The notes under the pieces were generated by a model, which searched no databases, was not told the DNA's origin, and saw only the letters and a program-made list of their open reading frames with translations. The position numbers were made by a program, and so were the translations under genes. From an uncultured Chloroflexota bacterium (lineage in GTDB: Bacteria; Chloroflexota; UBA11872): a stretch of 64,000 nucleotides of DNA. The stretch spans positions 2,480,127 to 2,544,126 of the forward strand of contig OY282448.1 in assembly GCA_958296175.1 (NCBI GenBank). Direction: 5' to 3'. How positions within the stretch are numbered: position 1 is the stretch's first letter; each line of letters starts with the position of its first letter. This document shows positions 25,010 through 33,051 of the stretch, piece after piece.

Positions 25010-26384
25010 CGATGCGGAACCCCAGCCGGGGGAAGTTGGCGGTGTCGGGGGGATCGTGGGCGACGCTGACGTCGCGCACGCCCGGCACGTCGCGCAAGGA
25101 GCGCAAGCCGTCGATCAGCTCGCGGCCCGCAACCGCGTCGCGCACCTGGCCGTGATCGACGTGGGCGTGGGCCTCGGCAACCGCCAGCACGCGGATGTCG
25201 AGCACGCCCTGGCGCTCGCCCAGGACTTCTGTGTTCGTGATCCGAATGTCGTCGACGTGCGTCCCACCGTCGGGTGCGGCGGCTTCCACGCGCCGCAGCA
25301 ACACGGCGCGCAGGTCTTCGGTGGCGAAAGCCGTGCCCTGGGCGCGGATGGCCATGCCCAGGGTGACGGCGTTGGCGCGCTGGCCGAGGTCGGCGCTGAA
25401 CTCGCGTTGCAGCACCTGAGGGTTGCCCGCGGCCGGCGACCACACGATGAGGGTTTGATTGGCCGACCGATCGCGCCGCAGCCGTTCCACGGCCGAACTC
25501 AGCAGCCGTTCGGTCAGCACGTTGTCCAGTTCGTCGAGGTCCCGCTGGTCCACCAGAGAGACCTCGCGTTCGGTGCCGCCTTGCAGCGGCTGCGGATTGA
25601 ACGCTTCCAGGGCCGCGCCGACGTCGCCGTCGACGGCAATGATGGCCAGCGCGGGAGCGTTGCCCTCGATGCCCGGCAGCTCGGCCGTCACGGCCACGAC
25701 GGCCTCCCCTGGCACGTCGCGGCCGCCAACCTGCAAGGTTGGCGGCACCAGAATCTCGGCGTCGGTCAGGAATCCCGTGCGGTCTGCCGCCAGCACGCGC
25801 GACCCCGCGGGCAGCACCACGGCCTGGCGGGTGCGGTTGCGGATCGTGACGAAGCCGGTCGCCACCGTCTGCGCGACGCGCCGCCGGCCGGAGGTGGGCT
25901 TTTGCAGCGCGCCCTCCGCCGTGGCGTCCACAATCGTGGCCGGCACCAGGCCGCGCTCCAGGTCGACCGAGCCGATGTCGGGGTCGATGCGCACGGTGAC
26001 GTCGATGGGGAACTCTTCGACGTTCGGGGCCACCACCACGGTGCTGGACGGCGCCACGAAGAATTGACACGCCGCGGCCAGCAGCACGACGGCCGCCAGC
26101 AGGCCGCCCGCGGCGGCGGCCTTGGGCTTCCACTGCGGCGGGGCCGCCGGCAGCCGCACGGGCAGGCCGGCGGTTCGCGGGCGCTGCGCGCCGGGGGAGA
26201 CGCGCTCGAACACCACCGAGGAGCGGCTGGCCGGCGCGCCGCGCCAGGCGGTCGACGCGCTGGCGGCGCGGACGCCGCGCCAGTCACGTTCGAACGCCGC
26301 CCCGGGCGGGTCGGGCCGCTGGCGCTCGACGCGGCCGGCGGGCTGGGCCGGGCGCCGGATGGTGACGGTGCGCCGGGCGTTCAC
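24969..26384 (-). CDS. Membrane-anchored baseplate-J-like domain protein
   Basis: 471-residue protein between alaS and ruvX. The GTG at 26384 overlaps the alaS stop as GTGA. A basic N-terminal region (about 95 residues) precedes one membrane helix (AAAAGGLLAAVVLLAAACQF). The rest looks extracytoplasmic. Its middle (FVTIRNRTRQAVVLPAGSRV, then PGEAVVAVTAELPGIEGNAP) matches the pattern of baseplate-J-like beta domains: a strand, IPAG-type turn and GxxGN turn. No phage genes surround it, so a role in the envelope is more likely than in a phage tail. Function is unknown; the family assignment rests on motif shape only. Confidence 0.72.
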   Translation of the reverse strand: MNARRTVTIRRPAQPAGRVERQRPDPPGAAFERDWRGVRAASASTAWRGAPASRSSVVFERVSPGAQRPRTAGLPVRLPAAPPQWKPKAAAAGGLLAAVVLLAAACQFFVAPSSTVVVAPNVEEFPIDVTVRIDPDIGSVDLERGLVPATIVDATAEGALQKPTSGRRRVAQTVATGFVTIRNRTRQAVVLPAGSRVLAADRTGFLTDAEILVPPTLQVGGRDVPGEAVVAVTAELPGIEGNAPALAIIAVDGDVGAALEAFNPQPLQGGTEREVSLVDQRDLDELDNVLTERLLSSAVERLRRDRSANQTLIVWSPAAGNPQVLQREFSADLGQRANAVTLGMAIRAQGTAFATEDLRAVLLRRVEAAAPDGGTHVDDIRITNTEVLGERQGVLDIRVLAVAEAHAHVDHGQVRDAVAGRELIDGLRSLRDVPGVRDVSVAHDPPDTANFPRLGFRIDVQVESPAHPVAG

Positions 26385-29002
26385 GCTGGGACGCCCACGC
26401 CGTCGACGTAGTCGCGGCCGGCGCGCAGGGCAGCGTCGATCTTGGAGGGGTCCTTGCCGCCGGCCATGGCCAGCTCCGGCCGCCCGCCGCCGCCGCCGCC
26501 GGTGACCTCGGCCACGGCGCGGGCCAGCGTGCCGGCGTGCACGCCGGCGGCGACGGCTTGCGGCGACGCGGCCGCCACGAACGACGGCCGCCCGCCGCTG
26601 ACCGCCGCCAGCACGATCACCCACGGCTCGGGCAGGCGCTGCCGCACGTCGGCGGTCAAGTCGCGCAGAGCGCCGCGGTTGCTGACCGGCACCTGCACGG
26701 CCAACAGCGACACGCCGCCCACGGCCTGGGCCTGAGACGCGAGCCCGGCGGCCAGGCGGCGCGCCTCGGCCCGTTCGGCGGCCTGCATCGAGCGCCGCAA
26801 CCCGTCCAGCTGTTCCTGGAGCCGCTGCACGCGCTCCGGCGCCTGGGCGGGCGAGGCGTCCACCTGGCGGGCAACGCTGGCCAGCAGTTGCTGATTGCGT
26901 TCCACCGCGGCCACGGCGGCGTGGCCAGTGACGGCTTCGATGCGCCGCACGCCGGCGGCGATGCCCGATTCCTGCTCGATGGCAAACAACCCGATCTGGC
27001 TGGTGGAGCTGCAATGCGTGCCGCCGCAGAGCTCGCGGCTGATGCCGCCCATCGAGACCATGCGCACGACTTCCCCGTACTTTTCGCCGAACAGCGCCAT
27101 GGCGCCCGCCTGGACGGCGGCCTGGACCTCGGTGCGTTCGGTCGTCAGCGGGCGTCCGTGCAGCACTTGCTCGTTCACCCAGCGCTGGATGCCGCGCAGT
27201 TCGTCGTCGGAGACGGGCGACGGGTGCGTGAAGTCGAACCGCAGACGGTCGGGCGCCACCAGGGACCCGGCCTGGCGCACGTGCGAGCCGAGGATGCGGC
27301 GCAGCGCGGCATGCAGAAGATGCGTGGCCGTGTGGTTGCGCATGATGCCGAGCCGCCGCTCGCGGTCGACCTGCGCGCGCACGCGCTGGCCGGTGGCCAA
27401 GCTGCCGCGCACGATTGCGGCCACGGCCGCGATCGTGCCTTCGGGCGTCTTGAGCGTGTCCAGCACCTGGGCTGCGCCGTCGGGACCTTCCAGCGTCCCC
27501 ACGTCGCCCACCTGGCCGCCGGACTCGCCGTAGAACGGCGTCTGGTCCAGCACGACTACGACCTCGTCCCCCGCCTGCGCGGCGGCGACGAGCTGGTCGC
27601 CGCGGGCCAGCGCCACGACCGTGCCCTCGCCCTCCGTCACGAAGTCGTAGCCGAGGAAGACGGTTTCGCCGAAGCCGCTGGGCAGCGTGCGGCCGTCGCC
27701 GTCGGCATGCGCCGCGCGGCTGCGCGCTTGCTGTTGCGCCAAGGCTTCGTGGAACGCGGTCTCGTCCACGCTGAATCCGCGGGCCGCCGCAACGTCTTTG
27801 GTTATGTCAAGTGGAAAGCCGAACGTGTCGTACAGCTCGAAGGCGCGCGCTCCGTCCACCTGCCCGCCGGCCGGCGCGGCGGCCAGCATGTCGTCGAGCC
27901 GGGCCATGCCCGAGTCCAGCGTGCGCCGAAAGCGCCGCTCCTCGTCGCTGACCACGCTGCGGATGAAGTCAGCGCGCGGGAGCAGGTCGTCGTAGCCCTC
28001 TTCGGCCATGACGTCGATCGCGGCCTCGACCACCGGGGCGAGCGCGTCGGCCTCCACGCCAAGCTGGCGGGCGTGGCGCACGGCCTGGCGGATGCTGCGG
28101 CGCAGGATGTAGCCGCGGCCCTCGTTGCCCGGCATCACCCCGTCACCAATCAGGAACGCGGCGGCGCGCCCGTGTTGCGCAACGACCCGCAGGGAACGGT
28201 CCTGGGGGCGGTCGGCCTGGTATTCGATCCCTGCGCCCCCCGCGGCCGCGTGAATCAGCGGCCGCCAGATGTCGGTGTCGTAGATCGAGTCGACGCCTTG
28301 CAGCACCACGGCCCAGCGCTCCAGGCCGGCGCCGGTATCGACCCCGACCTGATCCAGCGGCGTCAGCCCGCCGTCGGCGGCGCGGAAGTACTGGTTGAAG
28401 ACGAGGTTCCAGATTTCCAGGTATTGGTCGGGCGCGCGCAGCGGCCCCGGGTCGGGCAGGTCGGGGCGCAGGTTCACGTGCAGCTCGGTGGTCGGCCCGC
28501 AGGGGCCGCTGTCGCCGGTCGGCCCCCAGAAGTTGTCGGCGCCGGCGTAGGCAATGCGTTCGCGCGGGTGGCCCAGATCGGCCCAGATGTCCGCCGACTC
28601 TTCGTCGCGCGGGACGCCTGGGCCGCCTTCGTACACCGTGACCCAGATGCGCCGCGGGTCGATGCCAACGGCGTCCTGCACCAGCTCGCGCGCCCAGGCG
28701 ATGGACTCGGCCTTGAAGTAGTCGCCGAAGCTGAAGTTCCCCAGCATCTCGAAGAACGTCAGGTGGCTGTGATCGCCCACCTCGTCGATGTCGGTGGTGC
28801 GGAAGCACTTTTGCACCGTGGCGATGCGGGGGTAGGGCGAGACGCGCTCGCCGCTGTAATAGGGCTTGAACTGCTGCATGCCGGCGGACGTGAGCAGCAC
28901 GCTGGGATCGCCGACCGGCACCAGGGAGGCGCTGGGCAGCACGGCGTGGCCGCGCGCGGCGAAGAAGTCGAGGAAGAGCTGGCGAATGTCGGCTGAAGTC
29001 AT
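26381..29002 (-). CDS. alaS: Alanine-tRNA ligase
   Basis: Charges tRNA-Ala and clears Ser/Gly mischarging. 873 residues from the ATG at 29002 (MTSADIRQLFLDFFAARGHA); an ATG 12 nt upstream is also possible. The class II core shows LTSAGMQQFKPYY, TVQKCFRTTDIDEVGDHSHL and FEMLGNFSFGDYFK. The editing domain has zinc-type ligands in HTATHLLHAAL and ELCGGTHCSSTSQIG. A C-terminal DHHA1 domain with a GGGGGRPELAMAGG glycine stretch completes it. It is the first gene of the seven-gene operon ending with the accB-like gene. No T-box leader was recognised. Confidence 0.97.
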   Translation of the reverse strand: MTSADIRQLFLDFFAARGHAVLPSASLVPVGDPSVLLTSAGMQQFKPYYSGERVSPYPRIATVQKCFRTTDIDEVGDHSHLTFFEMLGNFSFGDYFKAESIAWARELVQDAVGIDPRRIWVTVYEGGPGVPRDEESADIWADLGHPRERIAYAGADNFWGPTGDSGPCGPTTELHVNLRPDLPDPGPLRAPDQYLEIWNLVFNQYFRAADGGLTPLDQVGVDTGAGLERWAVVLQGVDSIYDTDIWRPLIHAAAGGAGIEYQADRPQDRSLRVVAQHGRAAAFLIGDGVMPGNEGRGYILRRSIRQAVRHARQLGVEADALAPVVEAAIDVMAEEGYDDLLPRADFIRSVVSDEERRFRRTLDSGMARLDDMLAAAPAGGQVDGARAFELYDTFGFPLDITKDVAAARGFSVDETAFHEALAQQQARSRAAHADGDGRTLPSGFGETVFLGYDFVTEGEGTVVALARGDQLVAAAQAGDEVVVVLDQTPFYGESGGQVGDVGTLEGPDGAAQVLDTLKTPEGTIAAVAAIVRGSLATGQRVRAQVDRERRLGIMRNHTATHLLHAALRRILGSHVRQAGSLVAPDRLRFDFTHPSPVSDDELRGIQRWVNEQVLHGRPLTTERTEVQAAVQAGAMALFGEKYGEVVRMVSMGGISRELCGGTHCSSTSQIGLFAIEQESGIAAGVRRIEAVTGHAAVAAVERNQQLLASVARQVDASPAQAPERVQRLQEQLDGLRRSMQAAERAEARRLAAGLASQAQAVGGVSLLAVQVPVSNRGALRDLTADVRQRLPEPWVIVLAAVSGGRPSFVAAASPQAVAAGVHAGTLARAVAEVTGGGGGGRPELAMAGGKDPSKIDAALRAGRDYVDGVGVPA

Positions 29003-29104
29003 GTTGCATGGCACCCAGGTGAGCCGGAGTCGGCCAAAAAAGAAAAGGCTGATGGAAGGACGCCTCCCAATCAGCCTGGCTTGTCCCGCCTCGCGCTGCT
29101 TACG

Positions 29105-29224
29105 CTATGGGATGTCCTCCGCCGGCCGATCGGGCGCCGCTGCCGCCGCAGGCGGCATGGCGCGCACCGCAAGTCCGGCCGCCATGCCGATCACCAACCC
29201 CACGACAAGCTTTACGAGCCACAT
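29105..29224 (-). CDS. Small single-pass membrane protein, 39 residues
   Basis: A short reading frame upstream of alaS on the same strand encodes MWLVKLVVGLVIGMAAGLAV followed by a Pro/Ala-rich tail ending in PAEDIP. Residues 2-20 form one hydrophobic helix with small-residue (Gly/Ala) spacing like a glycine zipper. It resembles the short YtxH-type membrane peptides in layout, but no family can be assigned. No clear ribosome-binding site is seen, so it may also be fortuitous. It is followed by a 102-nt gap before alaS. Confidence 0.4.
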   Translation of the reverse strand: MWLVKLVVGLVIGMAAGLAVRAMPPAAAAAPDRPAEDIP

Positions 29225-29331
29225 CTGACGCCGCACGATTTCTTTACGGACTCAGTTCTTCAACCTACCACGGCGGCTTCCCGCGCGGCAATGCATTTGC
29301 GCGCTGCGCCCGACGGGGCCGGCGCGGCGGC

Positions 29332-29598
29332 TCAGGTCAGCACCAGATGCGCGATGAGCAGGCCGATCAGGCACCCGACCAACCCGCCCAGCACCGGCAG
29401 GCCGCCCAACGCCAGGTAGGTGGCGCCCAGCGGCGTGGCCGCCAGCGCGCCGGCGGCAAACCCCGCCAGCCCGAACGGCCAGTAGACCACGCCCGACCGC
29501 TGACGGCGGCCCAGCACGGTGTGAAACGTAAAGCTGGCGAACGTGGCGAGCACCAGCCCCAGAAACACCGACGGCGGAATGACCAACAGCACGTCCAC
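29332..29598 (-). CDS. Small polytopic membrane protein (GTG start)
   Basis: The 88-residue product starts at a GTG 9 nt after a perfect GGAGG, which lies inside the end of the cysteine desulfurase gene. It has three hydrophobic segments (about residues 5-24, 36-53 and 59-86), with RRQRSG between the first two placing that loop on the cytoplasmic side. The last segment is Gly/Leu-rich (GGLPVLGGLVGCLIGLL). No catalytic motif is visible. It appears cotranscribed with the desulfurase. I do not recognise the family. Confidence 0.7.
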   Translation of the reverse strand: MDVLLVIPPSVFLGLVLATFASFTFHTVLGRRQRSGVVYWPFGLAGFAAGALAATPLGATYLALGGLPVLGGLVGCLIGLLIAHLVLT

Positions 29599-29599
29599 G

Positions 29600-30778
29600 T
29601 CAATCGACCTCCGTTCTGGCGGCGGCAAGCTCGTGCAGCGCCTGCGCGTGGCGCACGATGGCGTCGCCGGCGCGCTGCATTTCTTCGTCGGTGTTGCCCA
29701 AGCCAACCGTGCAGCGCAGGGCGCCGCGCCGGTAGGCCGCGGGAAGGCCGAGCGCCTGGATCACGTGGGACGGCTCCAGCGATCCCGACGTGCAGGCGGC
29801 GCCGGTGGACACTTCGACCCCGTCCAGGTCCAGGCGGATCAGCAAGGACGTTGCGTCGACGTTGGGAAACGCCAGGGGCGCAAACGACGGCAGCGTGCGG
29901 CCGGGGGGTCCCGTAAGCCGCGCGCCCAGCCCGGCGTGCAGCACGCGCGCGGCCAGCGCCGAGCTGAGGCGCCGGTACGTTGCGGTGCGCTCGGCGCGCC
30001 GGTCGCGCGCCCGCGTCAATGCCGCTCCCAGCCCCACAATGCCTGGCACGTTCTCCGTTCCCGCGCGCCGGTCGCGTTCCTGCGCCCCGCCAAAGGCGAG
30101 CCGCGCCAGCGCCACGCCGCCGCGCACGTAGAGCGCGCCGACGGCCTTGGGTCCATACAGCTTGTGCGCGGACAAACTTAGCAAGTCCACGTCGAGCCGA
30201 TCGACGTTTATGTCGAGTTGGCCGGCGGCCTGCACGGCGTCCGTATGCATCCAGGCGCCGGCGGCGTGCGCGATGCGGGACAGCGCGGGGATGTCCTGGA
30301 TCGTTCCGGTTTCGTTGTTGGCCAGGCCGATGCTGACCAGCACGGTATCGGGCCGCAGGGCATTGGCCAGGGCGTCGGGCGCGACGCGGCCCGTCGGGTC
30401 GACGCCCAGCTCGGTGACCTCGAAGCCGTGCGCCCGCAGCGACCGCGCCGCAAACAGCACGGCGTGATGTTCGATGGCGCAGGTCACCACGTGGCGGCCG
30501 CGTCTGGCCGCGGCCAGGGCCGCGCCGATGACGGCCAGGTTGTCCGCCTCGGTGCCGCCGCTGGTGAAGACGATCTCGCTTGGGCCGCAGCCAAGCACGT
30601 CGGCCACCTGGCGGCGCGCCGCGTCGAGCGCGGCGCGCGCGCGGCGGCCGGCGCAGTGCACGCTGGACGGGTTGCCGGGCGCCAGCCACAGGTAGGGCCG
30701 CATGGCCTCGAACACCGCGGGGTCGAGCGGCGTGGCGGCGGCGTGGTCCAGGTAGATGCGCGGCGGGGCGGCGGGCAT
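29600..30778 (-). CDS. iscS: Cysteine desulfurase (NifS/IscS family)
   Basis: PLP enzyme that takes sulfur from cysteine for Fe-S clusters and tRNA thiolation. The 392-residue product starts MPAAPPRIYLDHAAATPLDP. The PLP-binding Lys is in LSLSAHKLYGPKAVGALYV, the cofactor-binding TSGGTEADNLAV and HHAV are present, and the persulfide Cys is in STGAACTSGSLEPSHV. These make it a group I enzyme with a normal active-site loop. No iscU, mnmA or regulator lies next to it; the downstream partner is an 88-residue membrane protein. Upstream is a repeat-filled gap. Confidence 0.95.
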   Translation of the reverse strand: MPAAPPRIYLDHAAATPLDPAVFEAMRPYLWLAPGNPSSVHCAGRRARAALDAARRQVADVLGCGPSEIVFTSGGTEADNLAVIGAALAAARRGRHVVTCAIEHHAVLFAARSLRAHGFEVTELGVDPTGRVAPDALANALRPDTVLVSIGLANNETGTIQDIPALSRIAHAAGAWMHTDAVQAAGQLDINVDRLDVDLLSLSAHKLYGPKAVGALYVRGGVALARLAFGGAQERDRRAGTENVPGIVGLGAALTRARDRRAERTATYRRLSSALAARVLHAGLGARLTGPPGRTLPSFAPLAFPNVDATSLLIRLDLDGVEVSTGAACTSGSLEPSHVIQALGLPAAYRRGALRCTVGLGNTDEEMQRAGDAIVRHAQALHELAAARTEVD

Positions 30779-30821
30779 TAGGGGAAGTATGCCGGGGTGG
30801 ACGGTGGGCAGCAGCGAAGAA

Positions 30822-30857
30822 CCCTCACCCTAACCCTCTCCCGCACGCGGGAGAGGG
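30822..30857. repeat. Dispersed CCCTCTCCC palindromic element, copy 1
   Basis: CCCTCACCC is followed by an 11-bp perfect hairpin (CCCTCTCCCGC at 30834-30844 and its complement at 30847-30857, loop AC). Related hairpins occur at 31283-31304 and 52987-53008. This type of CCCTCACCCT...CCCTCTCCC element is scattered through many GC-rich genomes. On the minus strand it lies upstream of the cysteine desulfurase start. Confidence 0.7.
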
Positions 30858-30870
30858 GAAAGAAAGGGGA

Positions 30871-31140
30871 GTCCGCGCCAGCTGGGCGGCGGTGGCCCGC
30901 GTTGCAGCGGCTGATCTGGCGGCCGAAGGGGGTCCGCGCCGGCTGGGCGGCGGTGACCCGCGTTGCAGCGGCTGATTTGGCGGCCAAAGGGGGCCGCGCC
31001 GGCTGGGCGGCGGTGACTCGCGTTGCAGCGGCTGATTTGGCGGCCGAAGAGGGTCCATGCCGGCTGGGCGGCGGTGACCCGCGTTGCAGCGGCTGATTTG
31101 GCGGCCGAAAGGGGGTCCACGCCGGCTGGGCGGCGGGCGA
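30871..31140. repeat. 61-nt tandem repeat, about 4.4 units
   Basis: Units begin at 30871, 30932, about 30992, 31053 and 31115 (60-62 nt each, the last partial). They differ at only a few positions. Each contains GGCTGGGCGGCGGTGA and GCGTTGCAGCGGCTGAT. Unlike the spaced repeats elsewhere, the whole unit is conserved with no unique spacer. The unit lengths are not multiples of three, so it is not coding. It occupies the gap between the desulfurase and the next plus-strand gene. Confidence 0.85.
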
Positions 31141-31282
31141 GCGGCCGGGGATTCAGCGTCATCCGCTCTCTTCCAAAGACCTTTGCGGAATTCTCCGTCG
31201 GCGCAGGAAGCTGCCGTAGCACGAGGGCTGCCGAACCCGCTCGTCTCATACTCGCTCGTCTCATGTTCTGAACGCTTCTTTT

Positions 31283-31386
31283 CCCTCTCCCTGGAGGGAG
31301 AGGGCAGGGTGAGGGTGGGGAAGCTCGATGAACACGGCACCGCCTGCCATGTCCCTGGGAGAGGGCAGGGTGAGGGTGGGGAAGCT
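31283..31386. repeat. Palindrome copy 2 and a duplicated 30-nt segment with 31-nt spacer
   Basis: A 10-bp hairpin (CCCTCTCCCT / AGGGAGAGGG, 31283-31304) overlaps a 30-nt segment beginning GGGAGAGGGCAGGGTGAGGG at 31296. An exact second copy of that segment starts at 31357, 61 nt on. The 31 nt between (31326-31356) are unrelated. The rest of the 30779-31427 gap outside this and the tandem array shows only a stray AAGACCTTTGCGGAA (31177-31191), related to inverted-repeat ends seen at 35876 and 45443, and a TATACT box at 31392. Confidence 0.8.
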
Positions 31387-31427
31387 GGGGTTATACTTGC
31401 GGCGTCGCTGTGTTGGCTTGGGATGGC

Positions 31428-31859
31428 ATGCCGAAGAGTTGGCAGGACGAAGTCCGAGAAATCCTGCAGCAGTCCGACACGCGCCGGCCGCAGGGCGCGC
31501 GCCCTCGGGGCGGTGCGCCGCGTCCGCCGCGCGCCGCCGGCAATCTGCTCGAGGTCGTGGGCGCGTGGACGCGGCGGCGCTTTGCCACCACCAGCGAGAT
31601 GCTGATCACGGCGGCCGTGCTGGTGGTGCTGGCACTGTTCCTTTCGATTTTCCTGCGGCAGATTGCGTCCATCGCCGCCGTCGCCGCGGGGGTGATCTTC
31701 GCGGCGGCGCTGGTGCGCGGCATCCTGGAACGGCGGCGGGGCGGCGCCTATGGAACCGCGAACCGGCCGGTGATGTGGCGCGGCCAGGTGATCGAGTTGC
31801 ACGAACGCCGCCCGTCGCTGCTCGAACGGCTGCGCGGGGCGCTGCGCCGGCGGAAATAG
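31428..31859 (+). CDS. Putative membrane protein, 143 residues
   Basis: The ATG at 31428 gives MPKSWQDEVREILQQSDTRR. A Pro/Arg-rich stretch (residues 22-40) follows, then two adjacent hydrophobic helices (about residues 58-76 and 78-95), and a basic C-terminal tail ending LRGALRRRK. The first 16 residues look like an amphipathic helix. A GTG 18 nt upstream is a possible start. There is no catalytic motif and the family is not recognised. A TATACT box lies 30 nt upstream. Confidence 0.65.
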   Translation: MPKSWQDEVREILQQSDTRRPQGARPRGGAPRPPRAAGNLLEVVGAWTRRRFATTSEMLITAAVLVVLALFLSIFLRQIASIAAVAAGVIFAAALVRGILERRRGGAYGTANRPVMWRGQVIELHERRPSLLERLRGALRRRK

Positions 31860-32025
31860 CCGTCGCTGACGCCAGACCTCACAGGCGCCGTCGGCGCCGC
31901 CAGGGCGCTGCGCCGATGGAATTAGCCGCCTCCGAAATCCGGCCGTGTTCGCTCGGCACGGCCGGCGCTGGCGCGCCGCTGGGTAGGATGGCCCGCGGAC
32001 AGCGCCCCATGGGAGCAGGGTTTCG

Positions 32026-33051
32026 TTGAACGTCGCGGATATTCAGCCTGGCCGCTCCATCGACGCCGTGTTCCTGGTGTCGACGTGCGACGTGCGCGAG
32101 ACGCGCACCGGCAACGCCTATCTGCGCCTCACCCTGCGCGACCGCACGGGCGACACAACCGACGCGGTGTGGTTTGGCGTGACGGAGGCCGACGTCGCCG
32201 CGGTGCGGGTCGGCGAGCCCTACGAGGTCATGGGCCGGGGCGACAGCTACAACAACCGCGTCAACGTCAAGATCACGGCAATGCGGCCGTCCGACGAAAC
32301 GTGGGAGGCGGGCGCGCACCTGCCCCAGTCGCAGCAGAACGTCGACGGTCTGATTGGAGCGCTGCGCGACGCGGTGGAATCGATTGCGGCCGCGGACGTG
32401 CGCGCCGTGCTGCGCGCGGTCATCGCCGACCCGCTGGTCAAGGAGCGGCTGCCAACCTGGCCGGCGGCCAAGACCCGCCACCACGCCTGGATCGGCGGCC
32501 TGGCCGAGCACACGGTGGAGATGCTGCGCATCGCCGAACGGGTGGCCGAGGTCTTTCCGCAGCTCGACCGGGACCTGCTGATCGCGGGCGTGGTGCTGCA
32601 CGACCTGGGCAAGATCGAGGAGATCGAGGTGGGCGCGGACTTTGCCTACACGCCGTCCGGCAACCTGGAAGGCCACATGGTGCAGGGCGTGCACGTCCTG
32701 GACCGCGCCCTGGCAACCGCCGGTTGCGAGGGGGAGACGGCCATGCTGCTGCGCCATCTGGTGTTGAGCCACCAGGGCCAGCTCGACTTTTCGGCCGTGG
32801 TCGAGCCGCAGACTCCGGAGGCCATCGCCCTGCACTTCATCGACCAGCTGTCGTCGCAGGTGCGTCCCGCCATCGAGGACACGGCGGCGGCCGCCCGGCG
32901 CGGCGTGCGCGGGGTGTTCGTGCGCGGGCCAACGGCCATGCGCCAGCTGTACGTGCGCGGCAACGCCAGCGCAGACCCTACGGCGCGTCCCTCCACGCCC
33001 GCAGACACCCGTCGATCGGCCGGGTCGGGACCCGCGTCGCTACTGATCTAG
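32026..33051 (+). CDS. OB-fold plus HD-domain nuclease, YhaM-like (TTG start)
   Basis: 341 residues from a TTG preceded by GGGAGCAGGG. The N-terminal OB fold (residues about 1-95: RSIDAVFLVSTCDVRETRTG, then LRLTLRDRTGDTTDAVW) resembles the nucleic-acid-binding domain of YhaM-type 3'-5' exoribonucleases. The HD domain has metal ligands in RHHAWIGGLAEHTVEM, VVLHDLGKIEEI, LEGHMVQGVHV and LVLSHQGQLDF. The arrangement matches YhaM in order and spacing. The last 40 residues are disordered. Its 3' end overlaps the convergent valS gene by 12 nt. Confidence 0.88.
   Translation: MNVADIQPGRSIDAVFLVSTCDVRETRTGNAYLRLTLRDRTGDTTDAVWFGVTEADVAAVRVGEPYEVMGRGDSYNNRVNVKITAMRPSDETWEAGAHLPQSQQNVDGLIGALRDAVESIAAADVRAVLRAVIADPLVKERLPTWPAAKTRHHAWIGGLAEHTVEMLRIAERVAEVFPQLDRDLLIAGVVLHDLGKIEEIEVGADFAYTPSGNLEGHMVQGVHVLDRALATAGCEGETAMLLRHLVLSHQGQLDFSAVVEPQTPEAIALHFIDQLSSQVRPAIEDTAAAARRGVRGVFVRGPTAMRQLYVRGNASADPTARPSTPADTRRSAGSGPASLLI

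Noticed and set aside
24969..26384. Prophage or tailocin baseplate gene
   Set aside because: Only the beta-domain pattern is phage-like. The gene has a membrane anchor and sits inside a housekeeping operon with no other phage genes.
26385..27014. Upstream extension of the baseplate-J-like gene to 27014
   Set aside because: It would overlap alaS by over 600 nt in another frame with low-complexity sequence; the GTG in the GTGA overlap is better.
29003..29104. T-box riboswitch upstream of alaS
   Set aside because: No T-box sequence (TGGNACCGCG-like) or specifier arrangement is present in the short gap.
30797..31271. Plus- and minus-strand frames encoding repeated WAAVTRVAAADLAA-type peptides
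   Set aside because: Unit lengths of 60, 61 and 62 nt break the frame between units; it is a tandem DNA repeat.
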